Assembly: GCA_022225965.2 (NCBI GenBank)
Contig: JAKJXP020000154.1
Coordinates: forward strand, 1-48,663
Source: Diatrype stigma
Taxonomy: Eukaryota > Ascomycota > Sordariomycetes > Xylariales > Diatrypaceae
Reading direction: 5' to 3'
Length of the DNA: 48,663 nucleotides
The position numbers were made by a program, and so were the translations under genes. Below the pieces are notes generated by a model that saw nothing but the letters and a program-made list of their open reading frames with translations, had not been told where the DNA came from and made no database searches. This document shows positions 25,132 to 35,952 of this stretch, piece after piece; the stretch's first letter is position 1; each line of letters starts with the position of its first letter.

Positions 25132-25701
25132 TGAAATACGATGGAAGCCGTTGTATTTCATATGTGACAAACCTTTAGATTAGACTGACATTAACATAAT
25201 CCCTTCACTTCAGCATTAAGAATCCGTCGTGACGTACAGCGTTGTCGAATTAGGGAGATATGTACTTGTACCTAGGCCGAAGAGTTGGCTTACATACTTA
25301 CATGATGACATGATGCCTCTTCGGCGCGATGATTGACTAGTTCAGCTATTTGAAGTAAAGATGTTCTAGGCCATAATTAGATCCTACCAACGCTTTACCA
25401 GCTTTATCACGCCCCCCTGACGCCTATCTGTATCTGACATGAAATCCCCGCACCAACCGAGCAAGAGAGCCCAGCCCGCCTTTCCGATCTGGGCCATCGG
25501 GAAGTTGGAACGCTGGGACTATTAGCACGTGGCGAGCGGCGAGCGGCCAACACGAGCAGGCGATTGTGATTTAACTAATCAGTTCCCGTCTCTCATCCTC
25601 CACAGTAGTTAACGAGATAACGTTCAATCGTGAACCCACCCAAACCAGCCTCTTTGCGCCTTGAGTGAAGTCAATTGCACATTGCCTGCTTGCCCCTGGA
25701 T

Positions 25702-27761
25702 ATGACTGAACAGTCCCCACCGCCACCACGAACACCACCGGCAGGAGAAGCGCCCGAGGTGAGCAATATACCTACCGTATGAAACGTGGTTGCACGCGAT
25801 GCGATGCTGCGGCAAGACGGGACCAGCCATCACCGCCCGCCCCATCCCGCACCTGACCCTCTTTATTTAACCTTCAGCTACCTAACCCCGAATCGCGTAG
25901 GCTTCGCCCGGCCCGAGCCGGCAACCAGACGAACCGGAGGCTAGCAGCAGCAGCGCGGCACCTGCAGCTCCCTCCACCGCCGCTGCTGCCACTGCTCCTC
26001 CTGCCACTGCCGGTCCGGTTGAAGCTGCACCTCTCCCAGCCTCGCACTGGGCCGAGCCGGTAAGTCTAAGAGTTCCCGTGTTCAAATGTCGGGCATATGA
26101 GATAAGACAAGAAGCGGCGGACAGCGAGTAGTCAGATGCAAGTGCCAAGCAAACGGCTAGGGGCATATTTAGCTGACCAGCCGATTCCGGCCCGCCTCGC
26201 AGCCGCAAGAGGATCCTGAGGAGGAGGAGGAGCTAGACTCGAGTTATGGCGACTCCATCGCGAGCTCGACGGCGTCCTTGTCGGCAAGCATATTAGAGTA
26301 CCGCACCGTAGCCGGACGCACCTACCACAGCGAGCGGGGGCACGGGGAAGGTCTCTCATGGTCAGTGATCCATTCGTTCGTTCGTGCTCGTGTGCATGCA
26401 CCCACAACGCATGTCTGTGTATGAGCCGACAGCTTAACACATAGCTATTGCGAGTAGGATCCCAAACGACGATAAGCAGAACGAGTCGATGGACATCAAG
26501 TAGGCGATCCCAAATGTGATTATCCCAGCGGAGTAGATGGAGACTGACCTTCCGACAGCCATCATCTCTTGACATTATCTCTAGACGGCAAGCTCTTTCT
26601 GGCACCGCTCAAGGAGGATATAGAGGTGTGTTTGCAGCCAATCCTGGTCCAGTTGGTAGACAACAAGAGTGAATGCTAACCACCGTCCGTCTGTAGAATG
26701 TGCTAGATATCGGAACCGGTACAGGTGAGAGTTTATCACCATCACAAGATGTCGAAATCTCCCGCTAACCAGAGTCTTATACCTAGGTATCTGGGCTATG
26801 TAAGACAACGCCCCCCCCCCCTTTTCCCTTTCTTTTCTTTTCCTTCTTTTTAGCACACATACATTTACCCCTTTTAACTCCACCAATCTAACCACGCATC
26901 TTCCGCGCGGGGGCAACAGTGACTTCGCCGACCAGTTCCCGAATGCCAAGGTGACCGGGACGGACATCTCGCCGATCCAGCCGTACTGGACGCCGCCGAA
27001 CCTGCAGTTCGAGATCGACGACGCGACGCTGCCGTGGACGTACCGCGCGGGGTCCTTCGACTACGTGCACGCGCGGTACCTGCTGGGCTCCATCATCGAC
27101 TGGACGGCGCTGTTCCGGCAGGCGTACCGCGCCCTGGCCCCGGGGGGCTACCTCGAGAGCTACGAGGCGGCCGTCACGCAGGAGAGCGACGACGGCTCCG
27201 TCACCCCCGGCTCCGCCATGGACCAGTGGGGCAAGCTCTTCCACGAGGCCGGCCGCAAGCTCGGCCGCTCCTTCCGCGTCTACGAGGACAACCTGCAGAG
27301 GAAGGCCATGGAGGAGGCCGGCTTCGTCGACATCCACGTGTGGGACTTCAAGGCCCCCATTGGCGGCTGGGCTGAGGACCCCCGGCTGCGCGAGATAGGA
27401 GAGTTCGCGCAGATGTGCATCGAGGCCGATATCGAAGGTTTGTTGTGTTCAATCCCCCCCATTCCATCTCTTTTCCTGTCTTTCTGGCTGGCTGGCTGGC
27501 TGCTTGCCTGATGTATACCAATCAACTGACTAACTCACCCTGACCAAAGGCTACGTCCTGTTCGTCTGCCACACGGTCCTCGGCTGGTCCAAGGAAGAGG
27601 TGTCCGTCTACGTCGCCCACTGGAGGCGGCAGGTGAGATCGAAGAAGACGCATGCCTTCTACCGACAGCGCGTGGTGTGGGGTCGCAAACCAGGGGGGAA
27701 AGAAAAAGAGGAGGCCACAGCAGCTTCAGCAGCAGGGACAGCAACAGGGACGACAGCTTAA
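25702..27761 (+). CDS. LaeA-like SAM-dependent methyltransferase
   Basis: Nine exons: 25702-25758, 25901-26059, 26203-26360, 26458-26499, 26559-26625, 26697-26724, 26787-26799, 26920-27437, 27550-27761 (417 aa). Residues 1-90 are Pro/Ala-rich and probably disordered, followed by an acidic patch. The conserved block [19 protein letters not shown] precedes the Rossmann fold. SAM motif I is [13 protein letters not shown] (164-176), and GTDISPIQ follows as the second strand. The pattern is typical of fungal TAM/LaeA-like methyltransferases, which occur in many copies per genome; some regulate secondary metabolism or development, others act on small molecules. The substrate is unknown. Exon 7 has only 13 nt and, with exon 6, carries motif I. 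Every junction keeps frame and restores family-like sequence, so I trust the model. It converges with KEX1. Confidence 0.88.
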
Positions 27762-28919
27762 GGCTTTGGCTTCCCCGTCTATGTTTATATCTACTTACCC
27801 TCACGTTCTGACCCGTCTCTACTGGACGGTGCTGGCGGCGACGGTGGCGGTGTCTCCCTCCTGTTAATCTGTATTATTATCAGTACGATAAAGCAAGTAA
27901 GCATATAGCCTTGGCGAGCGAGCGGGAATGTTCATATGGTTTCTTTGGGTGTTTCTTTGGGGTCAAATGCAAATAGGCGATCTAAGAGCTCGCTCGCTGT
28001 ATAAAATTAGTGGTTTAACTTGTTCATGTGAGGCCGCAAGGATACAAATAGGTCGTGACCAGACTATTCATTCCATTACATATAGCAGGAAGGCAATGTG
28101 GCTATGCGTTATATGAGTCGGGGTGGCAGCAATACGTAGATGTGTGTGTTATTCTGGCCGTCCGGGATGGTTTCGTAGTTAATCATATAAACAATCAGGA
28201 GTTCGTAATTCTTGGGAGAGTTATAGGATTCACTGGGACTCCTCACGGCACGGTGAATATCCTCGCGCATATATCTACCGACCAGATGGATTAAGTATTG
28301 TATCATCCAACAGCGGTCATACAAACCCATCGCTCATTTTAATTCATACCAGGAGCGAGCAGATACCATCTCCAGGATCCAGAAGTACCTCATGTACGCC
28401 TACCGTCTGGTCGCCCTTATCATTTCAGACATATCACGCACCCCATACACACAGTTACAGTTCTTGAAATTAACCCCAAGTACCTACATGTAGTAGGTAA
28501 GTAGTAAATGGAAGTCCAACTCTTGAAATTTCCTAGTTATCGCTAGCAAAATGAGTAAGTACACGACGTCAAAGCACCCCCAAAGTGTCATCTAACGTCA
28601 CTGAGGGTTAGATTGAGATTTTCGATTTACCTAGGATGCCGAAGTAGGTAGGCACTCAGGTATCAAGGCAAGTAAACAACCAGAGCCATCCGCAATCCGC
28701 AACCCACAATCCACGATCCACGATCCACGACGCGACCCAGCAACACCTCCTATTAACACCGTGCACCTAGGATAATTCGATTGGACGCTATCTGCTTCTT
28801 CTGCGCAGTGTCTATCTGTCTGTTTTTTCGAACGAGGAATCCCCTGTCTACCACCAAGGTAGATACCCCTTAATTCCTTCTTAGTCAAGTCAGTTCCCCT
28901 GAACCAAACAAGCTACATC
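27762..28919. other. gap between convergent genes
   Basis: Contains the 3' flanks of the methyltransferase and KEX1 genes. No gene seen. There is a degenerate CCACGATCCA-type repeat near 28690-28731 and CCTAGG palindromes at 28630 and 28766. Confidence 0.55.
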
Positions 28920-30964
28920 TTAAGAGCTGCGGCTCGGCTGGCTGTTGTTTTTCTTGGGCTTCTCGCGGACCTCGTCATCATCGCTGTCCTCTTCGCTCTC
29001 CCCGGCGATGGTGTAGTGCTCGCGCTCCATGTTGTCGCGCGGGCTAGTGACGTGCAGGTCGTCGAGCTCTCCCTCGTCGAAGTCGCCCGCCTCGACGTCG
29101 CGGCCAGACCGCTTATTCCGGAACCCTTCGAGTCCGATGCCACCTCGAGAGGATGACGAAGGATCCCCGCTGTTCACGACGGGGAGTCCCGTGTAGCCCG
29201 AGACGCGCCGGCGGGCGCGCCAGATGAAAAAGCCCCAGACGGCGGCGCCGATGGCAACGATGGCGAGGACGATCTCTCCGGATTTCTGGTAGGCGGCCCA
29301 CTTGGCCTCTTGGAGTTCCTTGTCCTTGGCAGCCTGGCCTTCGGTATTGTTCGTAGCACCACCAACAGTAGTGTCAGGGAGCTTCTCTCCATCGAGCAGA
29401 CTCTCCGATGGCGTACCGCCAATGCTGGTGATGTTGACGTTCATGAAGCGGTCAAGCATGTCACGGGTGCGGCGCGCATAATCGAAGGGCACCATGTGCG
29501 ATGAGTTGTAAAACAGCACATACGTCAGGTTGCGAGTGCTTTGCCAGAACCCAGCCTGCTCCCCCTCAAATGTCCAATCGCGTCGCGGGGCCCAGTTACC
29601 GGGCGATATCTCAAAGCCCTTGCCGCCATTCCACTCCATGTTGCTAATGAAGGACTCGGTGCCGAGATGGTTGCAGATGAGGTCCTCGGCGCCGGAAAAC
29701 AGTAGAACGTCTATCTCTTTGAGGAGATCAGGCAGCAGCTCGATAGCTGGCTTCGATTTCCTCGCCCTGAACTCGGCGCCCACAGCTCCGTTGCATTCTC
29801 GCCACCCGGTGACTTTGTTTGGGTTGACGTGAAGCGCGCTGACAACCTCCGGTTTCCGAAGATAGGGGGTGACATTCTTCAAATCCGGAGGCCAGTTCAT
29901 GCCGCAGCTCGGGTAAACGTCCCTCAGGCGGACGTCATACATGTTGATACATTCCGACTGGCCGTCGTCATTTACCGTTTGGGTCAAGCGCAACATCTCC
30001 TGGAGGACAGCCTCACAAGAGGTGACATCGACACTAGAACTATGAGTCGCCAGGTCCTTGGAGCAGATGCGGTACTGAGACTCCAATTGGGTGGCGATAT
30101 CAGAACCTTTTTTGACAATGTTCTTTTCATACGCAAATGATAGATAAGCTTCATATTGTTCTTTCGGGGAAATCCAGCCATTGCCGATCAGTAGACCCTT
30201 CACATTCCATAGAGATTCCGGCTGCGCGTTTTTGTTGCGATCGAGGATGGCCTTGGCAATGTACGGAATATGTTGGCCGGCGTAGGACTCTCCCGCGATG
30301 TAAATCTGAAAACGATGTCAGCGCACGCACATCAAAGGATCTTCTCGATGTGGAAAGATGGCGTACATCGTCATGTTCGTACTGGGGAAACAGTGCGAAC
30401 CACTTTTCGAGGAAGACGATGAACTGGTCTGCCATCTCATCCAACTCATGCACATAGCTATTCGTGTCTGCATAGCTGTAGCCGGTGCCGACGGGGTTAT
30501 CGACGAAGAGCAAGTTGGCGAACTCGTGCCATGACCCCGGATTGTATTCGAGCGTGTTCTCGTCCTTTAGCCGGTAGGGACCGATCTCCATCATGACACC
30601 ATCCTCGGAACTGCAGCCTGGACCACCGTTCAGCCAGATAACTGTGCGCTGCCTGTTGGCAATATGTTGGTTCTCGAAGTGCCAGAAGAAGAGGTTTCCG
30701 TTGTGTTCCGGGGTGATCTCGATGTGTCTTAGAACGAACATGTTAGCGACCTGCAGCATATCGACTCGACACCTTGCGTGCGTAAGTAGTCCCCGAAAGC
30801 GCTTAGGATGCTTACCCAGCATGCATCTTGATGAGGTCGCCCTCAGGAATACCCGGCAGTGAATGGACGAAATAGTCGCCAGCACCCTCAGCGCTCGCAA
30901 CGGGCAGTAAGGATGCTAGCGAGAGCAGCCCGCAGGCGACGGATGCCCAGGTGGAAGAAGCCAT
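28920..30964 (-). CDS. KEX1: pheromone-processing carboxypeptidase KEX1
   Basis: Three exons on the minus strand: 30964-30816, 30727-30367, 30305-28920 (631 aa, normal for the family). An N-terminal signal peptide (about residues 1-25, hydrophobic, ending in VASA) is followed by the S10 serine carboxypeptidase domain. Substrate-binding motif [10 protein letters not shown] is in exon 2. The catalytic triad is Ser177 (GESYAG), Asp378 (SGAEDLICN) and His440 (NSSHMVPFD). A single membrane helix lies near 513-533 ([19 protein letters not shown]), followed by a basic stop and a long acidic cytosolic tail ([15 protein letters not shown]). This order is that of yeast Kex1, which trims C-terminal Lys and Arg from peptides after Kex2 cleavage in the late Golgi. 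The likely substrates are pheromone precursors and other secreted peptides. Introns are 88 and 61 nt. Confidence 0.96.
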
Positions 30965-33692
30965 GGTATGCTATGATGGGCGGCGTTGATTGTGCTGTCG
31001 TCGATGCGAAAAAGGCAAGACCAGCAGCTCAGCTGGGTCAAGGGGGGCAGACGACCAACAGACAACAGCCAGATGGAATCCAAAACCAAGGGCTGATGAA
31101 TGCGAAAAGAGGGAGTGTGCCTGGCTATCAGGCCATAGGTTAACACATAGAACAAAGCCGCATCAGGGGAAAAGGGGACAATGCAAATGGGTCAAGCGGT
31201 CACAAAAAACAATTCGAGGTCACAATCGCGAAAGGCAGAATGGGGAAGTTGATTCCATGCACCAAGGGACAGGTCGGCAGGTTGTAGGGAGGCGGGTTAC
31301 CCATAGGCAGGCAGTTTAGGCAGTTGGTTAGGGTGTCAGCCAGTAAAGATACCTACTACATACGGCTGATAGTACTAGTATCTTAGCTAACTACAAAGCC
31401 GCGTATGTGGTATGTGGTATGTGGCCTTTCGCCCTCTCCTTTTTGGGAAACCGGCTCAGTTAAGCGGCTTATGTCCCCCGCCAAGACCCTTAAAGCGCCT
31501 TAAAGGACGGGATTTAAGCAGAGATCTGCCTGCTAGCCCTCCCACTTACCTAACAAGATACGTAATGCCTGCCCTGCCTTGGTAACACTAACTGTTCCAC
31601 GACCTGTACTGCGTAACTGACTGTCTGCTCATGAACAAGATGATATAGAACTCTCCAGATCACGAAATCTTAAGAATTTAAACATCACGAGTTACCATAT
31701 GGCATGCTATATATTAGGTATAGGTATCCCCGGCATGTTACTTTGAGGCGTATTAAGGTTTGTTATGTCCCGAAATATATACTAATATGATATTATGGCC
31801 CTGTCTGCTCTGTATAAGGAATCCGGGGCCAGGCGTACCCACTAACAGTGACACCACCGACAGCCGTCCAGCCGCTAAGTGATATCTGATGCCTCCCGTT
31901 AATCTATATTAACCGTCCGTCGTCTGCGGGTTCCTCATATCTTCAGGTACAAGGTTAGACATAGAAACGAAGATAACTTGAGTAGCCACCGCTTATCTGC
32001 ACACCTGCTTTAATTACCTAGTTCTTCAATTTCTAAGAGTTGTTTCAGATCCGTTGCCTACTATGTAGGTTCGAATATCCGTAGGTCTGTACGTTGAAGC
32101 CTTATGCTGCATAGAATCATTGCCTATAGATTCAAATCTCGACCTTGTTCCATATCATATACCCTGAGTATGCCCTGAGCGAATAGTCGGGAGAAGTAAA
32201 ATCTAGCTGGCATGCACCCAATCAAGATCCATCTTCAAATCGTAGGTCTTTGAAATACCTACTGTACACGCAAGGTGTACCTACAAAGTCGGTCTTGACC
32301 CCCCACATCGGCCCGGTATGTCTGTCTGTATGACTATGTATAGGTACTAGATATATCTACGAACAGGGCGCATACGTATTATCTCCTTATAGCAATGTTC
32401 ATATCCGGCTTTGGTATGAATTGCATTTATCGAATCACTTATCAGCCTCACTTTGAATGTCGCACGTCTTTGCCCAAGATCGTGTCTTAAAGGCCAATGA
32501 ATTATATACGGAATTATATACAGGTGCTCTATGAAAATCGAAATAAAGCCAGGTCATGAAACAGTGACCCAAAAGGTTTCCGAAGCATACGTCACTAGCT
32601 CTATAAATAGCAACAACTCATGAATAAAAATTAAATCCGGACTGTTTATGAGCTACGAAGTATATCTCCTGGTGACTTTGGCACGCTCTTTCGATAGGCC
32701 TGGGCCTATGTTGTGCTAGTCACGGCCCGCCCGGGTGCCGGGAAACATGCACTGACCGATGACCGGTAAACTGCCCCGGTGTTAACGCAGATCTTATAAG
32801 GTGCTTGGGCCCGGACACCCGAATCAACAGGGGGGCGAAACGGAGGCAAGAAACAGCCAAGTCGACAATCTTGCCTTATTGATGATCCGTGACCCATGAT
32901 GCATATAAGGAAGCGGCAGCCACCGCCCATTTACAGGACACGCACAACCGAGAGGACGTTGTGGATCGTAGGTAAGGAACAATCGTGTTTCCAAATACGC
33001 CCGTCCGTCACGAAAACTTCGGGTACCACAGCCTCTGCCTCTGCCTCGATCCAGGCCGCACAGTATGCTTTATGTCCACCTACTAATTAGTCAACACAGG
33101 AAACATCGGGCATTCGCAGAGCATCTAAGCTCATGATGATTCCTTTTTTCCCGCCTAATGTTGATCGACACTCTCCTAACATTCCAAGGAGACCACCAAA
33201 TTTATTAATGATACCAGGAGATCCCATCCACGAATGAAATGCAATGCGTGGCGGACCTGTAGTCAGACCGGGTCGCCCAGCGCCGTCTATATATGCGAAC
33301 GATAACGTAGTCCGGCCTCCCCGCCGAGGCGTAGATGTTCTATTCCACGGAAGATGCAGCGCTTTGTTTCCCGCCGACTCCCACCCGTCACGCCAGTTGG
33401 CGATCCAACCCGGAGAACTCCCCCGGAAAAAGCCGCCCTGATAAAACAAGAATACTGAGGATCGATAGAAACGCCATTTGCCGGTCCCGCCCTAGCCATC
33501 CGGGTATCGTATGTCATAGTCCTAGCCTAGCCCCCCCCCCCCCCCCTTTCCATGCCATGCGCCCGTTTATATTCCCCTCTTCCCACCCTTCCCCTTGCTC
33601 CTTTCCTGGCGCAACGTGCCTTTCGCTATATCAGTACACATTACCGCCCCTAGTCCCAGTCCTAGCCCCTTTACCTTTACCTTTTTGCCTAC
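30965..33692. other. gene-free stretch, AT-rich centre
   Basis: No gene supported. The part 31620-32700 is AT-rich and full of TA dinucleotides and stop codons in all frames, which resembles repeat-induced point mutation of an old element, although no element is recognisable. A C16 run at 33531-33546 lies 147 bp beyond the stop codon of the uncharacterised minus-strand gene. Confidence 0.5.
33531..33546. repeat. C16 homopolymer
   Basis: Sixteen consecutive C residues downstream of the 33693 gene. Its true length may be uncertain because sequencers misread long runs. Confidence 0.85.
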
Positions 33693-34370
33693 CTAGCTGC
33701 CCCGATATAATACATCCACCATGTAGTTCAGCGCATACGTGACGTCGCTGTTGTGGATCTGCGACGGCCAGGCCGTCTGCAGCACCCTCAGCACGTCATC
33801 CACCCAGTTCCGATCGTCCCACTCCGGGTTCGGCGAGATGGCGCGGATCGTGTCCCGCAGGGCCATCGCGTTGTTCTTGTTCGCGTCCCGCTCGCCGCCT
33901 CCGCCAGGCCCGAGGTGCACCGTGGCGACGTCGATCTTCCGCAGGAAGCGCGGCCGCTTGCTCGGCGGGCCCTGGCTCGTCGACTCGTGCACCACGGGGT
34001 GGGGCGGCGACGCCGCCGCCGCCGCCGTCCTCCGGATCTCGAACGTGATATCTCTTTCTCTGCTTCCGTCTCTGTCTCGGCTGCTCTCGCCGTTGGTCTC
34101 GCTGAGGAAGCTGAGGTGCAGCTTCGCGACCCGCGTGTCGACGCTGTCGTAGGGGTACCCCCTGAACACCAATATCGAGATTTTCTGGTAGTTGTTGGAT
34201 GATGATGGTGGTGGTGATCGGATGATGGGCACCATCGTGCCATCGCCTTGGCTGCCTGCCGCCACCGCCGGGCTGCTGCTGTTGCTGCCCCCCTTTCGTT
34301 TCTCGTTGGTGTGTTGTTTCCCACTGTCAGTCGTGGGCTCCCCGTTCGCGCAGCAAGAAGTGGTGGTCAT
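33693..34370 (-). CDS. uncharacterised protein, 225 aa
   Basis: A single frame from an ATG at 34370. The first 50 residues are Ser/Asn/Gly-rich. A more ordered part follows: a beta-like stretch (KISILVFRGYPYDSVDTRV), a poly-Ala linker, a basic patch (SKRPRFLRK), and a C-terminal half with a Trp-containing helix pattern (PEWDDRNWVDDVLRVLQTAW) ending in YALNYMVDVLYRGS. No signal peptide, membrane helix or catalytic motif is seen. The biased codons and the compact, aromatic C-terminus suggest a real protein. I do not recognise the family. The upstream start could be extended by an undetected exon. Confidence 0.6.
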   Translation of the reverse strand: MTTTSCCANGEPTTDSGKQHTNEKRKGGSNSSSPAVAAGSQGDGTMVPIIRSPPPSSSNNYQKISILVFRGYPYDSVDTRVAKLHLSFLSETNGESSRDRDGSRERDITFEIRRTAAAAASPPHPVVHESTSQGPPSKRPRFLRKIDVATVHLGPGGGGERDANKNNAMALRDTIRAISPNPEWDDRNWVDDVLRVLQTAWPSQIHNSDVTYALNYMVDVLYRGS

Positions 34371-34887
34371 CTGGCGTTGGACCCTGGACTGCTGGTGGTG
34401 GTCGTGGTGGTGAAGTTGACCCCCTGGTGCATCGAGCCCTCCGTCCGTCCTTCGTATAGTAATAAAGTCGGCGATGGCCTCTGGTCCCCCCTGACCCGAC
34501 CGGGATCCAAGCGATCCTTCCTTCTACCTAGCTAGCGGGCCTGCCTGCCTGTCTGTCCGCAGTAAACTTCAAATGACCCATCAGCATCATCATCTCTCTA
34601 GTAACCGCGGGAGTCTGAAAACAAGTACCAACGTGTGTTGTTGAAGAAGTCAATCTCAAGTCCGCGGAGTGTCGGGGATTGGCGACACAGGTTGGCTGGC
34701 TGGCTGACTATCTGCTCCTTTGAAGAACCAAGTATGGGCTCCGGAAAACTAGGACTTGGCCGGTCACCGAGCCCGGATTGGTTGGACGCGTGGCCACTTG
34801 TGGTAGAAACAACGAGAGGGAGCCGGCACGTCTTTCCTGCTTATCCAGCACATATACATAGCCCGAGACTGCAGCACAAGCACAAAC

Positions 34888-34890
<3 letters not shown>

Positions 34891-34925
<35 letters not shown>
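34891..34925. repeat. (GGCACA)n microsatellite
   Basis: Five perfect GGCACA units and one partial. It creates repeat-coded ORFs on both strands, which I do not accept as genes. Confidence 0.9.
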
Positions 34926-34926
<1 letters not shown>

Positions 34927-35160
34927 AACACACGGAGGGGATACCGAGCCACAACACCGTAGGATCCAATGCGCAAAATAGCTGCCGGGCCCTATAGAAG
35001 TAGGTACGCAGGTAAGTGGGCAGGCAGGCAGGTAGGCAGCCAAATATCAGCAATATGGCTACTTTAAGGGAGTCCGTCTATCTGATTACACGCTGCAGCC
35101 CCTCCGAGCTACCGACCGCTACCGCACAACTACGTTTGGCCCGGTTCAGTCAGACCCACT

Positions 35161-35337
35161 CAAGAACGTGTGCCCTTCCAGGAGTGCAAGAGAAGATCTG
35201 CCTGTCTAGGATGCAGCAAGCGGCAGAAGAGTAGCACAGAGTGAGTATACCTACATAATAGTGGTCTGCCTTTCTGAACGACGTGCATGTAGGTGCATGA
35301 CCGAAGGGACCCCATCTCCATGCAATGGCGAGCTATG
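35161..35337 (+). pseudogene. possible remnant of a Zn2Cys6 gene start
   Basis: One frame reads ECKRRSACLGCSKRQKSSTE, which resembles the first half of a zinc cluster (ACLGC followed by a basic stretch). A good donor (GTGAGT at 35241) and an acceptor ending at 35292 would join it to CMTEGTPSPCNGELC. The joined cysteine spacing is CX2CX9CX8CX4C, not the canonical pattern. There is no upstream ATG in frame and no downstream domain. It is either a decayed regulator or chance. Confidence 0.2.
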
Positions 35338-35916
35338 TGGGAGTTCTAGACCGGATAGAACGCCCTTGGGTCGTACAGGACAGGCAACCCCCTGCGCGAG
35401 TGGATCCGCCGAGCGTCCATTAGATCCCTTGTCGTTTTTGAAACTGCTCGTACTTGTGCAGCTGTGTTAAATGGTGTGCAGTACGAGCAGCCTCTTTGGT
35501 GGGCTGTCAGCTAAAGTGATTTTCTCCATGTGGGAAAGATCCGCCTGCGTTCCGGCAGAATCCAGCGACCGTTGGCATCTCCTGCTGAGATTCGACACGA
35601 CCCGGGGTCTTCTTTGGGAACCTGGAAACTTGGAAAGAAGGAATCGGGCAACCATGCTCGAAACGACGGAGCCGAACCGGAGCCGATGCTAGTGAGGAAT
35701 GAGACCACATTGACGACACGATACAATCCTCACGGCCCAATAGAAATACATTCGTGTCCGTGGTCATCTGTGCCGAATGCCCCATAGGGAAACGATCCGA
35801 GGTCCATGTAAGCTCCTCGGTGAACGATTGGATGCCTCCGGACCTCATGCGAACGGCACTCTCGAGCAAGCCTCCAGTTTGGAAAGAGACTCCTCGCTGC
35901 TTCTAGAAAAGTATAT

Positions 35917-35952
35917 TCGCTAGCTCTCCCTCGCTAGCTCTCCTTCGCTAGC
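35917..35952. repeat. 14 bp tandem repeat
   Basis: Two and a half copies of TCGCTAGCTCTCCC, with a single difference between the two full units. Each contains the palindrome GCTAGC. Confidence 0.8.

Larger units (their letters stand above)
22986..25701. other. gap between divergent genes, mostly without genes
   Basis: Shared upstream DNA of the coiled-coil gene (-) and the methyltransferase gene (+). Apart from the repetitive two-strand ORF at 23905-24244 it shows no gene. From 24780 to 25400 it is AT-rich with many short TA words. At 25114-25131 lies an 18-mer that recurs once at 39832. Confidence 0.55.

Noticed and set aside
33739..34324. Frames of 137-178 codons overlapping the 225 aa gene
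   Set aside because: Arg-rich, low-complexity shadow frames; the minus-strand 225 aa frame has the more protein-like composition.
25702..34370. Secondary-metabolite cluster around the LaeA-like methyltransferase
   Set aside because: No polyketide, peptide or terpene synthase, P450 or transporter in the neighbourhood; KEX1 is a housekeeping gene.
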